Below, piece by piece: positions 36,169 through 45,245 of a stretch of DNA of 64,000 bases. Position numbers and translations under genes: made by a program. The stretch lies in contig JAMASS010000015.1 in the NCBI GenBank assembly GCA_024761205.1, positions 44,873 to 108,872 on the forward strand, written 5' to 3'. Within the stretch, counting starts at the first letter, position 1. Each line of letters starts with the position of its first letter. This DNA is from Limisphaerales bacterium. GTDB lineage: Bacteria > Verrucomicrobiota > Verrucomicrobiia > Limisphaerales > AAA164-E04. Below the pieces are notes generated by a model. The model saw nothing but the letters and a program-made list of their open reading frames with translations, had not been told where the DNA came from and searched no databases.

Positions 36169-37062
36169 ATGAACCAAGAAAACAAACTCTTTCGAGCCCC
36201 GTTTCGGGCTTCCTTCATAACGCGCCCGCCACGTCTTTGTCCGGGCGCAGTCCTCGGTCTGGCGTTGGCCGGGCTGGTAATCGTTTCAGACACAGCGACA
36301 GGGGTGGTGAGCCCGGGCGACGTGCCGGACGGCATTTGGGATCGGATCTCCCGAGCCCTGTATGGCGACCGCTCCGGCAAAGCCACGGCTCAGCAAACCG
36401 GTGTCTACATCCAAAGAGCCCACAGCGTCCGCAAGTCATGGCAGGGAGATGGCCTTTCGCACCATCTCGCCACAACACAACGCCGCAATACCATCATTTC
36501 GGAAAATCCTCTGAGGCCTGGACGGGGAGACGGTATCGACGACATCCGGGAGTGGAGGTTCGGCATGTATGACGGTTACTACGGCCACTACCCGAGCGGG
36601 AGGGGTAGGTGGCAAAGCGGGAGCGTGTACAGGGAGCCGCCGAGTTATATCGTTGGCAACAAGGATTACACCTTCGCTTCTCCCGGCTGGGTGACCGGCA
36701 GATGGTCGTGCATCTACGAAGTCAGGTCTAGTTACAGCAACACCAACGGCGACCAACGATTGAACGGCCCGCCCGTCCCCAGCACCTACACCATCACGGT
36801 GACTTACTGGCTGGCCAAACTGGAAAACACCGGTATGGGCCGTGTCAAGGAAACGCCGTTCGATACGGAAAGCGAATGGTCCCGCCAGTTTTCCACCGCG
36901 CAGAGCCAGACGAAGACGGCTTTTTTGCTGAAACCCGACACTTCCATGTATGAATCGCCGCGCGCCTATGGCAAATGCCATCGCTATTGGGAGTGGCGGA
37001 TTCCAGACAATTTGGAAGAGGAAATTGAATGGTACATCCACGTGGATATTGAGAAGAAATAG
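36169..37062 (+). CDS. Secreted protein of unknown family
   Basis: This is a 297-residue protein with a basic N-terminus, one hydrophobic segment (PGAVLGLALAGLVIVSDTA) that may be a signal peptide or anchor, and a globular part rich in Tyr, Trp, Gly and Arg. Segments such as WRFGMYDGYYGHYPSGRGRW, KDYTFASPGWVTGRWSCIYE and GPPVPSTYTITVTYWLAKLE suggest beta-structure. I do not recognise a domain. It ends 27 bases before the next gene, which has a strong ribosome-binding site, so the two are likely co-transcribed and may work together. It has no obvious duplicate in the window, although its partner gene does. Base composition is like the neighbours. Confidence 0.6.
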   Translation: MNQENKLFRAPFRASFITRPPRLCPGAVLGLALAGLVIVSDTATGVVSPGDVPDGIWDRISRALYGDRSGKATAQQTGVYIQRAHSVRKSWQGDGLSHHLATTQRRNTIISENPLRPGRGDGIDDIREWRFGMYDGYYGHYPSGRGRWQSGSVYREPPSYIVGNKDYTFASPGWVTGRWSCIYEVRSSYSNTNGDQRLNGPPVPSTYTITVTYWLAKLENTGMGRVKETPFDTESEWSRQFSTAQSQTKTAFLLKPDTSMYESPRAYGKCHRYWEWRIPDNLEEEIEWYIHVDIEKK

Positions 37063-37089
37063 CCTGGGGCAGGAACAAAAGGAGGAAGT

Positions 37090-38088
37090 ATGAAACAGCG
37101 ACAATTATGGCTGGGCGTGGCGGTATTGGCGGTGGTGCTGGCGGTGCTGCGCTGGATGCGGCCCTCGGAGGTTTCCGAAGCGCCCGCTCCAGTGCAGCCA
37201 TCGGCCTCTGCCGCCAAGCCCCCGGTGAAGGAGGTGGGGAACCTGGTGACGGCGTTGGCGGACAAAGCGGCGGAACAGGCAGCGAAACGGGAGGCGGAAC
37301 GACTGGCTCACTGGAAGGCCAACTTTCCTTTCAAGCCCACCTATCACCCTACCTTCAAGCATGACCCGACACTCTTCGACATGCACGATCCCGACACCTG
37401 GACCAATGAGGCTAGCGGATACCTGGGCACCATTATCCAGGACCACAGCCTGTTGAAGGGCTTCTTCGAGAACGAGCTGCGCTTCTCGGCGCAGTTCGAG
37501 CAGATGTATCACATCCTCGAGGAATACGACCGGCACGACAACCCCCTGGCAGTGGCCGGGATGTTCGAGTGCCTGCGGGATTACCATAAGGCGCTCCGTT
37601 ACGATCCCGAGTCGCTCTTGCACACGGAGCGGCTGGACCCCGAAGACAGTTGGGTGGACCCGGTTACGCTGAGGTGGGTCATCAAACCGAAGCGGATACC
37701 GGTGGACGGCAAGACTACCTGGGGCGATGAGGCAGATCATTGTGCCGAGGGCATCTGCTTCCACCTGCACGCGCCAGAGCAGTGGCCGGGGCAGGAGCAG
37801 TTATCCACGAACGAGGTGAAAGCCATCAGAGACCGCCTGATCAGGGAGATTAAGGGCGTGGATCAGTTGAAGGGCCCGCCTATCGCCGTTTACAATCAAG
37901 ACTACATGGAGGAGTTGGAAGCGGGGGACCCGCTGCTGATTCCATATGAAGGCTGGCTAGAGGACTTCCGGCAGTACCAAAAAGACTACAACCACGGCGA
38001 CTACACCCAGCCCCTCGCCGTCATCCGTGAGAGAATCAACCGGGAACAGGAATGGCTGCGGGAAGCGTTTGGCCCGTCCGCCCCCTAG
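37090..38088 (+). CDS. Membrane-anchored protein of unknown, duplicated family
   Basis: This is a 332-residue protein with AAAGGAGGAAG directly before ATG 37090. An N-terminal anchor (LWLGVAVLAVVLAVLRW) is followed by a Pro/Ala linker (VSEAPAPVQPSASAAKPPVK) and a short charged helix (KAAEQAAKREAERLAHWKAN). The conserved globular part begins FPFKPTYHPTFKHDP and includes HDPDTW, FENELRFSAQFEQMYHILEE, PVDGKTTWGDEADHC and PPIAVYNQDYMEELEAGDP. It is probably periplasmic, tethered to the inner membrane. A decayed homologue lies at 35003-35869, so the family has undergone tandem duplication. A terminator follows 31 bases after the stop. I know of no characterised family; no enzymatic motif is visible. 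Confidence 0.65.
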   Translation: MKQRQLWLGVAVLAVVLAVLRWMRPSEVSEAPAPVQPSASAAKPPVKEVGNLVTALADKAAEQAAKREAERLAHWKANFPFKPTYHPTFKHDPTLFDMHDPDTWTNEASGYLGTIIQDHSLLKGFFENELRFSAQFEQMYHILEEYDRHDNPLAVAGMFECLRDYHKALRYDPESLLHTERLDPEDSWVDPVTLRWVIKPKRIPVDGKTTWGDEADHCAEGICFHLHAPEQWPGQEQLSTNEVKAIRDRLIREIKGVDQLKGPPIAVYNQDYMEELEAGDPLLIPYEGWLEDFRQYQKDYNHGDYTQPLAVIRERINREQEWLREAFGPSAP

Positions 38089-38119
38089 CCTCGCTCTGAT
38101 TTTCTAGCCCGCCTCACCC

Positions 38120-38151
38120 GCCCGCTCCGGTTTTTCGGGGCGGGCCTTTTT
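38120..38151 (+). terminator. Rho-independent terminator
   Basis: GCCCGCTCCG (38120-38129) pairs with CGGGGCGGGC (38136-38145), a ten-base stem with one G-T pair and a six-base loop GTTTTT, followed by CTTTTTG. It ends the transcript of the two unknown genes at 36.2-38.1 kb. Confidence 0.8.
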
Positions 38152-38431
38152 GTGTTGGAAATTCTCGGAACGGCGGAGTCGGCACCCGAGCGCGGCTCTC
38201 AAATCGCTATCGATCCTTTCTGGCTCATCCGCCGCCGCCGTCATGACCATGCGCGACCGTTGGAACAGTCCCATCTAGGGTGTATCGAATCTTAGCGTTC
38301 GTCGTTCCCGTCGACAGACTCAGCTCGATCGGCTCGCTATAAAAACCATGACCTGACGGAAAGCCACACTGGCAACTTTACCCAGAAGCTCTTCGGCATC
38401 TCGGCTCCCGTGAGCCGCTGCCACCAGATGA
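38152..38431. other. Gap, nothing recognised
   Basis: No coding frame with similarity, RNA gene or repeat was seen between the terminator and the small minus-strand gene. Confidence 0.5.
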
Positions 38432-38743
38432 CTATGAAAATCGCTGCTCTGTGGTCGAGGTCGTTTGAGGTGGGGCGAGATTCCGCAGCTTCATGTGCTC
38501 TTCGAGGATTTGGCGGTATTCTTCGATTTCGATGTTGCGTTCGCAACAGACGAGCATTAAGGCGCCATCGGATCTAAAGTTGCCGTCCCATTCGATGACT
38601 TGGCCATCGGACCATTCCGGATTGTATTCGCGGAGTTTGTCGTCGGACATCCGGGAGAAATAGGCGCGAATGTTGATGTCCGTCTCGTCCATGTGTAGTG
38701 ACGTGGGCAGTTTCTCGTAGTTCGGTTCGCTTACGCTTGTCAT
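38432..38743 (-). CDS. Hypothetical protein, 103 residues
   Basis: A short, highly charged soluble protein starting at ATG 38743, seven bases after the stop of the hexaheme cytochrome gene and on the same strand, so probably in its operon. It contains LHMDETDINIRAYFSRMSDD, EYNPEWSDGQVIEWDGNFRS and a cysteine pair in GALMLVCCERNIEIEEYRQI. No signal peptide or known motif is present. Tight spacing behind the cytochrome gene suggests a linked function, perhaps in assembly or regulation, but this is only inferred from position. Confidence 0.55.
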   Translation of the reverse strand: MTSVSEPNYEKLPTSLHMDETDINIRAYFSRMSDDKLREYNPEWSDGQVIEWDGNFRSDGALMLVCCERNIEIEEYRQILEEHMKLRNLAPPQTTSTTEQRFS

Positions 38744-38750
38744 AAACTGA

Positions 38751-39755
38751 TTAGTAACCGCAAAGGGCGTGATGTCTCTCTTTGCGATTATAGGTTAATT
38801 GTTTCATATCGGAAGGTGCGTGGCAAATTAAGCAGTAGTTTGACTTTTCGATCTTGCGGTGCTTCCTGCCGGAGGTGCGATGGATATTATGGCACGAGAG
38901 GCAGGTCACGCTGTCGTTTTCCTCTAGGACATTGCGGATGTTGGCAAGAATATGCCGCTCATGAGGCGGCGCTGCATCCAGCGCTTTGTGGGAGAGGTCC
39001 ACGTCGAAGTCGGTGAACAGATCGCTGCCGATGACGTGGTTGTTTGCGTAGGGGAACCCCGAGGCTTTGGACTTGCCCGTCCGGATATGGCATTGTCCAC
39101 AGGTGGCTGCGACAAGGAGCGGGGAATCGTTCCGCTTTTTTGACAGATACACCAAGGACGCATCGTTGGCATGCTTCAGATCGACGTCACCATGGCATGA
39201 GTAGCAGTCGATCCCGGTTGCGGCATACGTTTGGGTTCGGGAGTCAACTGCTGTGGCATGGCATCCGGCGCACCGCTGGCCAAAGATTTTTGTGTCCCAT
39301 TGAAAGGGTGGTTTGTTCCTCAACTTGATGGTGGCGTCCTCAGAATGGCTCGGTTCCAGGATCGCGGATAGGAGATCTAGGTGGCCATATTTTTGGGATT
39401 TTCTCAGAAGGCGAATTTGATTCTCGTTCCCAAGGACGAAGCGTACGTGTTTGGCGAATGGCTTCAGGGCGGGATTGGCTTGAAGTGCAGCTTCGATCTC
39501 GGGCGCTGCAATTAAGGGAAGCAGCGTTTTTTGGTGTTCGTTAATTGACCAACTAGGACCGACGACGTTCCGGTGGCAGAACAGACATTCGTCTCCGGTG
39601 ACATATTCGGGCAACGGCTTGCCGATATAGTTTCGGAGCGGCGTTTCGGCTTGTCCATGATTCGCGACTCCCGCCACCATTAGGGCTGCGAGGAGTGGAG
39701 ATTGTAAACGTTGCGGGATGCCGATTCGCACTGAGGATGCCAAATATGCTGTCAA
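38751..39755 (-). CDS. Hexaheme c-type cytochrome, exported
   Basis: This 334-residue protein has six CxxCH heme-binding motifs in order: CLFCH, CAGCH, CYSCH, CGQCH, CLSCH and CLICH. A signal-like segment (QSPLLAALMVAGVANHGQA) lies near the N-terminus. Spacing and extra histidines (DAAPPHERHI, NIHRTSGRKH) resemble cytochrome c554/NrfB-like multiheme families. It is probably a periplasmic electron carrier. The start is uncertain: TTG 39755 opens the frame; GTG 39731 (VRIGIPQRLQ) would give a more usual signal peptide. The gene stops seven bases before a small hypothetical gene. A role with the PQQ dehydrogenases of this window is possible but not shown. Confidence 0.85.
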   Translation of the reverse strand: MTAYLASSVRIGIPQRLQSPLLAALMVAGVANHGQAETPLRNYIGKPLPEYVTGDECLFCHRNVVGPSWSINEHQKTLLPLIAAPEIEAALQANPALKPFAKHVRFVLGNENQIRLLRKSQKYGHLDLLSAILEPSHSEDATIKLRNKPPFQWDTKIFGQRCAGCHATAVDSRTQTYAATGIDCYSCHGDVDLKHANDASLVYLSKKRNDSPLLVAATCGQCHIRTGKSKASGFPYANNHVIGSDLFTDFDVDLSHKALDAAPPHERHILANIRNVLEENDSVTCLSCHNIHRTSGRKHRKIEKSNYCLICHAPSDMKQLTYNRKERHHALCGY

Positions 39756-39776
39756 TAGTTGCGCGGGCCAGGATTG

Positions 39777-39905
39777 TCAGGCATCCGCACGGACCCAACC
39801 GTAAACTGCGTTGTCTCGTTCGCCGTCATAATACTTCATGCCGAGGGCGCATCGAGCTTTGGCATCTCCTTGCTTGGCGGCTTCTTGAATTTCCTGAAAA
39901 TTCAC
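39777..39905 (-). CDS. Short Sel1-repeat peptide or remnant
   Basis: GTG 39905 opens a 42-codon frame that reads VNFQEIQEAAKQGDAKARCA then LGMKYYDGERDNAVYGWVRA, one clear Sel1-like repeat (AAxxGDxxAxxxLGxxYxxG). Complete Sel1 proteins carry several repeats, so this is either a tiny single-repeat protein or the end of a lost one. It lies just upstream of the hexaheme cytochrome gene on the same strand. Confidence 0.45.
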   Translation of the reverse strand: MNFQEIQEAAKQGDAKARCALGMKYYDGERDNAVYGWVRADA

Positions 39906-40036
39906 CGTGTAGATTCTGGATGTTTCGTCATGATTCTGCTCGGTGAGAGAAAATCATCTAGTTGCTTTCGTTTGTCCAGCCGCTTCTGAAATGCGGTCGC
40001 CAACAGATGACCAAGGCGCTTCGCGCAACGAAAAAG

Positions 40037-40940
40037 CTAACCCCCGAAGAGGGTGGCTTGCGTGGTGATGATCCGAAACGGGTTAGGATTTTGGTGGCGA
40101 TTCCCGATCGTCCGGCAACGTAAGCGGCCTTCCCACGATCTTCTCAAGCTGTTGTTCAAACTCTTACCGAGCGTACAAACTCCTCTTGCTCGGACTTCGT
40201 GCGGCGCGCGAATCTCGGCCAGCATCCGATCGACCCATCCGGCATCATCCGTTGCGTCTAGCTTGATACCCATGTCCGTAGCCGCCCGCTCGATGAAGGC
40301 AATGCTTTGCTCGTGCCATCCCGAATTGCCGAGTCCCGATTGCTCAATGACCTCCTGCGCTTTGCGTCGCTCGATTCTTAGATAGCCGGCGAAATATTCT
40401 CCAAATCCTCTGCCGTGATCCTGGACGAGGTGTAAAGGTCGTCGTCCATCCCTTCTATGTCCACCGCGAAAGTGGATAATGATTCCTTAACCAAGGACTC
40501 ATCGTAAGTCTCGTAACTCAAGAGGATTTCTTCCCCCTTCCTCTAAGGCATTGCTCGCTTGAAATGTTTGCGGCTGACTAAATCGCTCACGTCTTCGCTG
40601 GCTTTCCGGCGGGGCGCCATAGCGTCGTAGTCGGCGAGGTTCTCCCGCAGTTCCGTCGCCCTTTCGGTGCCGCCTGCCTCTTCACAGAACTTGAGACACC
40701 GCTCCATCCCTTCCCGTGCGGCGCCTCCCGGACGGTTCAGATAAGCGGCACGGCTTGTTTCCGAAGGTCGGCTGTCGGGTTGGCGTGGTGGCGTTCATCT
40801 TTGCGCTCGTCTCGCTGGCGGCAAGCATCTTGATTGTTGCGGCCGCCTTGCTCTCTTCCATCAACGGGTCAGCCAATGCTCCACAGCACCGCGATGAGAA
40901 GTCCGACGATGGCTAAAATGAACATGGTTTTGGTCTTCAT
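40037..40940 (-). pseudogene. Decayed exported protein gene with intact start
   Basis: The start is well preserved: AGGGAG, then ATG 40940 and a membrane/signal segment (MKTKTMFILAIVGLLIAVLW). It meets a TGA after 22 codons. Coding-like pieces continue in other frames: MEESKAAATIKMLAASETSA; ELRENLADYDAMAPRRKASE; ILLSYETYDESLVKESLSTF; VDIEGMDDDLYTSSRITAED; and finally LGNSGWHEQSIAFIERAATD, MGIKLDATDDAGWVDRMLAE, IRAPHEVRARGVC to 40037. The family is not one I recognise. At least five interruptions. Confidence 0.5.
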
Positions 40941-40949
40941 ATTGCGCTC

Positions 40950-42060
40950 CCTCATACTTTGTAGATACCCATACAAAGGTCGCATTTGCGCTTGGAAGAC
41001 TCCAGGGCGTCATCCCGTATCTTTTCCGGCGAGATCCTAATAGTCGCTGGCCTTCTTGTGGGCGCTGCTGAATATCTTTCTTGAGCTTTATGATTTTCTT
41101 TTCTGCCTTCCTGATCTCATTGGAAAGACCACTGATTAATCTCTAGTTGGGCCTCGATGTTCTTCCAACCTACCGCAGTACTCGAGTCCACAAATGCGAT
41201 CGTTCCCCCATTGGTTGGCTATCTGTTGGTTCCACCCTTTGATATCTTTGTCCCGCAGCGCGTTGAGGATGGCGTTATCCATGATCGTCCATCTTTCCCA
41301 GACCTTCTTTATCTTGCGCTTGCCGTTCGGCATAGCAGTCCTACGCCATTGCCGACCCGTCAGGGCTAGCATCGGAGGAATGCACCGAGTGATACGAGTC
41401 ATACAGGCCGATCAGAAAGCCCAGCTCCGCCACGCGAGTCACCACATCCGGCCGAACGGATTTACTATAGAGATCACTGAGCAAAAGAACGGCATTTTCG
41501 CCTCCAGCCTCGCTCAACCCATTGAGCAGCGGGATCGACAATCCATCGCCCCATGAGCTAGCTAGTCTCAGAAATCGTCCCAGATTGACCACTATCGCTT
41601 TGCAATTCGCCGGACCAACTCAGCCTGCGAACTAACATTCCCACCACGAACCAACTCAACCAACTCGGATTCAACAATGCCTCCTCAAACGCCTTGGCCA
41701 CCTGTCCGTGAGATATTTCATCGGCCACTCCGCAGCCGCCAATTCCTCTACCCCTTCCGCTGATCCTCCGAGAACAGCGAACGCAACCGTCCCGCAAAAC
41801 TTCCTTTGGCCGCTCGATCGAGTGCTTTGGCCAGTGGGATCCATTGGCGTCGATCAACATCGTGCCGACTGAACAACGACGGTCCCCAAAGATAGAAATG
41901 AGCCGCACCAAACATTTGACAAACCAATGACAATGCCACCGGCCTTTTCACACAACGATCGCAGCCGAGGCAATCTGCTGATGTCCCACCCTTAATCTGG
42001 CACAGCCACCGATGTCCATCGGCTCTAACCTCCCCCAACAGCCATCTGCCAGTCAGAGCG
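40950..42060 (-). other. Decayed coding region, unidentified
   Basis: Minus-strand pieces without good starts read as protein in turn: FGAAHFYLWGPSLFSRHDVD with IPLAKALDRAAKGSFAGRLR near 41760-41910; VVNLGRFLRLASSWGDGLSI, PLLNGLSEAGGENAVLLLSD near 41480-41590; RKIKKVWERWTIMDNAILNA near 41290; and a lysine-rich helix NEIRKAEKKIIKLKKDIQQR near 41090. Stops and shifts break it repeatedly. The alternating helical look would suit HEAT- or coiled-coil-type proteins, but this is a guess. Confidence 0.35.
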
Positions 42061-42090
42061 ACCTTACCGTTGCTGTTACCGGAAGGGATC

Positions 42091-43305
42091 TTACATATTC
42101 CGAAACGATTCGCGGCGGGAAAGCCAATAAATGACTGCAACCAGCAAGATCACACTCAGGATCAACCCACTCTGAATAAAATACACCAACTGCGGTTCGT
42201 GGTGATTCAACACCCAACGAACAATCTTGACTGCGAAGGCGCCCACTCCCAGTACCAGAATAAACTTCAAGCCATAAGCGAGACTGCGCAGATGATTCGG
42301 TGTCAGGCGCGCGACCAGACTGTTTTCGATAGGTTGCATTCCCAAAGAGAAGAACAAATATCCCAAACCTACCAGAAACAGCGGGAGTTCCGAGAGAACG
42401 CCCATCAACACCATGAACGGCAAGGCGCAAGCGTGAAAAATCAGATACGCCATTCGAAGATCCAGACGATCCGCCAGCCGTCCCCCAGTCATTTGACCGA
42501 AGATCCCAAACAAATAGATTCCCGACACCAAAAGAGTGGTTCCAAATGATTGAGACGCCGATACCACCACCTCCCCTTCCCACTGCAACAGCCTTCCCAA
42601 GAAATGGATATGCTCCTTGAAATAAGCAGGAATCGAAACGACGGTCCCACGATAGCACAAACCTAGCAAACACATGGAAACCAACATCAAGGCGAAATAG
42701 CTCAGATGGCGCCCTGTAGCTCCCGGTGACAAAGCATTGGTGCGAGGTATCGGCTCTTCATCAATCTGCAATCGCCAGAGGACCACCCCAACCACTGCCA
42801 CCACGACGCCTACGATGAGATAAACGATCCGCCAATCACTGACATAGGCACCGAGCCCCGCACACAACGGCGCCAGCCCAATCCCCAAATTCCCCCACAC
42901 CCCGTTGTTTCCCAAGGCATGTCCTCGGTTCTGGCAACACTTGCTGATCAAACCGATGCCAACGGGATGATAAATCGAAGCAAAAAACCCGATACCAGCC
43001 AACATGACGCCGAATATCACAGGACTGCGACTCAAACCCGCCGCAACCGACGAAAATCCCAAGCCCAGAAACATGACCACCAACAAGGGGCGGTGGCCAT
43101 ATCGATCCGCTAACAGTCCCATTGGCAAGGACACAAATCCAAACAGCAGATACATCGCAAACCCAAGGTTCAACGTCTCCGGCAGACTGAGCTGAAAATC
43201 CTGATGCGTCCACAATGCCAATGACGGAAACATGAGCATATAGAAGTGGGCAAAGAAATGCCCAATGCCGCAGAGAAATAGGATTCGGTGTTCGTTCTGG
43301 GTCAT
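42091..43305 (-). CDS. MFS transporter
   Basis: A 404-residue major facilitator superfamily permease with twelve predicted helices. The conserved loop between helices 2 and 3 is GLLADRYGHRPLL, and its counterpart in the second half is GGRLADRLDLRMAY. Helix 4-5 contains SIYHPVGIGLIS and GNNGVWGNLGIGLAPL, which resemble the fosmidomycin-resistance (Fsr)/arabinose-efflux branch. It is therefore likely an exporter of small molecules across the inner membrane. Start at ATG 43305 (MTQNEHRILFLCGIGHFFAH). No regulator gene is adjacent. The 3' end borders a decayed region. Confidence 0.88.
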   Translation of the reverse strand: MTQNEHRILFLCGIGHFFAHFYMLMFPSLALWTHQDFQLSLPETLNLGFAMYLLFGFVSLPMGLLADRYGHRPLLVVMFLGLGFSSVAAGLSRSPVIFGVMLAGIGFFASIYHPVGIGLISKCCQNRGHALGNNGVWGNLGIGLAPLCAGLGAYVSDWRIVYLIVGVVVAVVGVVLWRLQIDEEPIPRTNALSPGATGRHLSYFALMLVSMCLLGLCYRGTVVSIPAYFKEHIHFLGRLLQWEGEVVVSASQSFGTTLLVSGIYLFGIFGQMTGGRLADRLDLRMAYLIFHACALPFMVLMGVLSELPLFLVGLGYLFFSLGMQPIENSLVARLTPNHLRSLAYGLKFILVLGVGAFAVKIVRWVLNHHEPQLVYFIQSGLILSVILLVAVIYWLSRRESFRNM

Positions 43306-44036
43306 GTTCTTTTGTTTAAGAACAGAATAGGAGAAAACGAACTTATTCTATCTACCAAAATCATTTTCGGAAAGCGCAGATGGCGGCGGTTTGTTGGGGG
43401 GCGTTCATGAAGGGCCGAAGCGGTCCGACACCTCCTGCAGGGAGCGGATGATATCGTCCTGAAACCCAACGGCAATGAAGTCGCGAGGAGTGAACCGTGC
43501 TGCCGGCGCTCCCGACCGGGAGCTACCGGTCGGGCATCCTCGCTCGCTCACCAGCTTTTCCCTTGAAGTCGGTGCGTCGCCGCTTCGTTTTGCAGAAGCG
43601 CCCGGACGGTGGGCGGAGAATCAAGCCACCGATCCCGGCTTGGTTGAACTAACGGATCCAAAGGCGATCCTCCGACCGCCACAGACATCGAGACGGCAGA
43701 CCGGTTCCCGGGGACATCGCCCGAACGCCAAGCGGAAGCCGCAGCACTAGTTGGCCACCGCTGCCAGGGGGGGCCGGGCAACCCGAAGCAGAAAAACAGA
43801 ACCTAGCACAGCCTAGGCTTCTGGAAACCTATCTGGGCAGATGCTCCAACGGAGGCTTTTCCTATCTCTGTTTTCTCTGTTGACTCCGGTTCAAAGCAAT
43901 GCCTCTCAGCACCCTTCTCGGCCGAACAGTGTTCCCAAGAGTGCCTCAAACCACACGATGGCGGTAGTTCCAAGAATGATGGTCATAAACGGATAAAAAG
44001 GAAAATCGGGTGACAGCCTTCACCTCACGCTCACGA
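43306..44036. other. Gap with inverted repeat, no gene recognised
   Basis: The gap between the MFS transporter and the EboD-type gene holds no recognised gene. A perfect inverted repeat (CCCGACCGG at 43511-43519, CCGGTCGGG at 43526-43534, six-base loop) lies in it without a T run. Near 43910-43990 a 26-codon minus-strand hydrophobic frame (MTIILGTTAIVWFEALLGTL) ends at a TGA and may be a leftover C-terminus. Confidence 0.4.
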
Positions 44037-45245
44037 TTACGCCACCACGATCCGCTGCCCTGAAGCCCTGAAGCGATCTCGCAAGGTATCCATAGCCGTC
44101 ACGACCTTCGGAAGATTCATGGAATGCACCTCTACCCCGCGGCCAATCGATTCCAGCAGCGTCACAGTCAGCTCTCCACCCAGGTGCTCACGGAACTCCT
44201 CCAAACCGCGGAGGATCATTCGATCCCCGTGCGAATCCATATTGTGCAATTCACTGGCATAGATATCCAGACCCATCTCGGTCAGCAGATTCAGTACTCG
44301 CTCCACCGATCGCTCGTCCAGCAACCCCACCAATCCAGAGTAAATCGTATCCAGCGCCACACCCACTGCCACCGCTTCGCCATGGCGAATCCGATAGTCT
44401 GATATTTGTTCCAACTTATGCGCCGCCCAATGTCCAAAATCAAGCGGCCGAGCCGAACCAAACTCAAACGGGTCACCCGAGGTGGCAATGTGCTCCAAAT
44501 GATGCTCTGCACACCGTCTCACCAATCTCTCGACCGCCTCATTGTTGAGGGCCTTCAACGCCTTGGCATCCGATTCCAAGGACTCAAAGAACTGGCGATC
44601 GCGAATCAAAGCCACCTTCACGGCCTCGGCAAAACCAGCTCGCTTGTCACGCTCAGGAAGCGAGTCCAAAAACGCGAAATCATTGACTACAGCATGAGGT
44701 GGCGCAAAGGTGCCAATAAAATTCTTCTTCCCAAAGGCGTTAATCCCGTTCTTCACGCCCACACCCGAATCGTCTTGGCTGAGCGTGGTGGTGGGAACCC
44801 GAATGTGACGCACTCCTCTATGAGCGGTGGCAGCCGCAAGCCCGATCATGTCCAATAGGGCCCCGCCCCCAATGGCAATCACATAAGAATGCCGATCAAT
44901 GTGATATCGATCCAACCGAGAATGCACTTCTGACACATGAAAGTACGAATTCTTCACCCGTTCTCCCCCTTCGATCAGAACCGGAGAACAAACCAGATCA
45001 GCGGCATCATCGTTAACTTCAAAATAGACCTTGATGGTCGTCACCAATGATGGAATCGCTTCAGCAACCGCTTCATCGACAAAGACAATGACCTTCGCCA
45101 AGCGATTGCCCCGATCCTCGCTACAAAGGGAACAAAGGAGCCCATTACCTCGATCAAAAACGTCTCGTGTAAAGAAGACACGATGGGAATACGCTACCCG
45201 AATCGTTTTTTCAATGGAATCCACAGTTCCTAGCTTGATAACCAT
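44037..45245 (-). CDS. eboD: EboD-type 3-dehydroquinate synthase homologue
   Basis: A sugar-phosphate cyclase related to AroB, 402 residues. Motifs: SYVIAIGGGALLDMIGLAAA (NAD-binding), TAHRGVRHIRVPTTTLSQDD, SGVGVKNGINAFGKKNFIGT, FAPPHAVVNDFAFLDSLPER, FAEAVKVALIRD, CAEHHLEHIATSGDPFEFGS, ARPLDFGHWAAHKLEQ and IRHGEAVAVGVALD (metal-binding histidines). These words, in particular SGVGVKNGINAFGKKNF and GDPFEFGSARPLDFGHW, mark EboD, the cyclase of the ebo (EDB) cluster rather than shikimate AroB. The other ebo genes (eboA, B, C, E, F) are not next to it here. Its reaction product is not established. Start at ATG 45245. The frame is intact. Confidence 0.82.
   Translation of the reverse strand: MVIKLGTVDSIEKTIRVAYSHRVFFTRDVFDRGNGLLCSLCSEDRGNRLAKVIVFVDEAVAEAIPSLVTTIKVYFEVNDDAADLVCSPVLIEGGERVKNSYFHVSEVHSRLDRYHIDRHSYVIAIGGGALLDMIGLAAATAHRGVRHIRVPTTTLSQDDSGVGVKNGINAFGKKNFIGTFAPPHAVVNDFAFLDSLPERDKRAGFAEAVKVALIRDRQFFESLESDAKALKALNNEAVERLVRRCAEHHLEHIATSGDPFEFGSARPLDFGHWAAHKLEQISDYRIRHGEAVAVGVALDTIYSGLVGLLDERSVERVLNLLTEMGLDIYASELHNMDSHGDRMILRGLEEFREHLGGELTVTLLESIGRGVEVHSMNLPKVVTAMDTLRDRFRASGQRIVVA

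Noticed and set aside
36436..37104. 222-codon minus-strand frame opposite the 36.2 kb gene
   Set aside because: The plus-strand frame has a leader, normal composition and operon context; this one is its shadow.
42053..42673. Minus-strand frame of 206 codons
   Set aside because: Shadow of the MFS transporter in another frame of the same strand; rich in Ser, Trp and Arg.
43511..43534. Inverted repeat as a transcription terminator
   Set aside because: No T run follows on either strand, and it lies more than 200 bases upstream of the MFS start and about 500 bases from the EboD-type stop.
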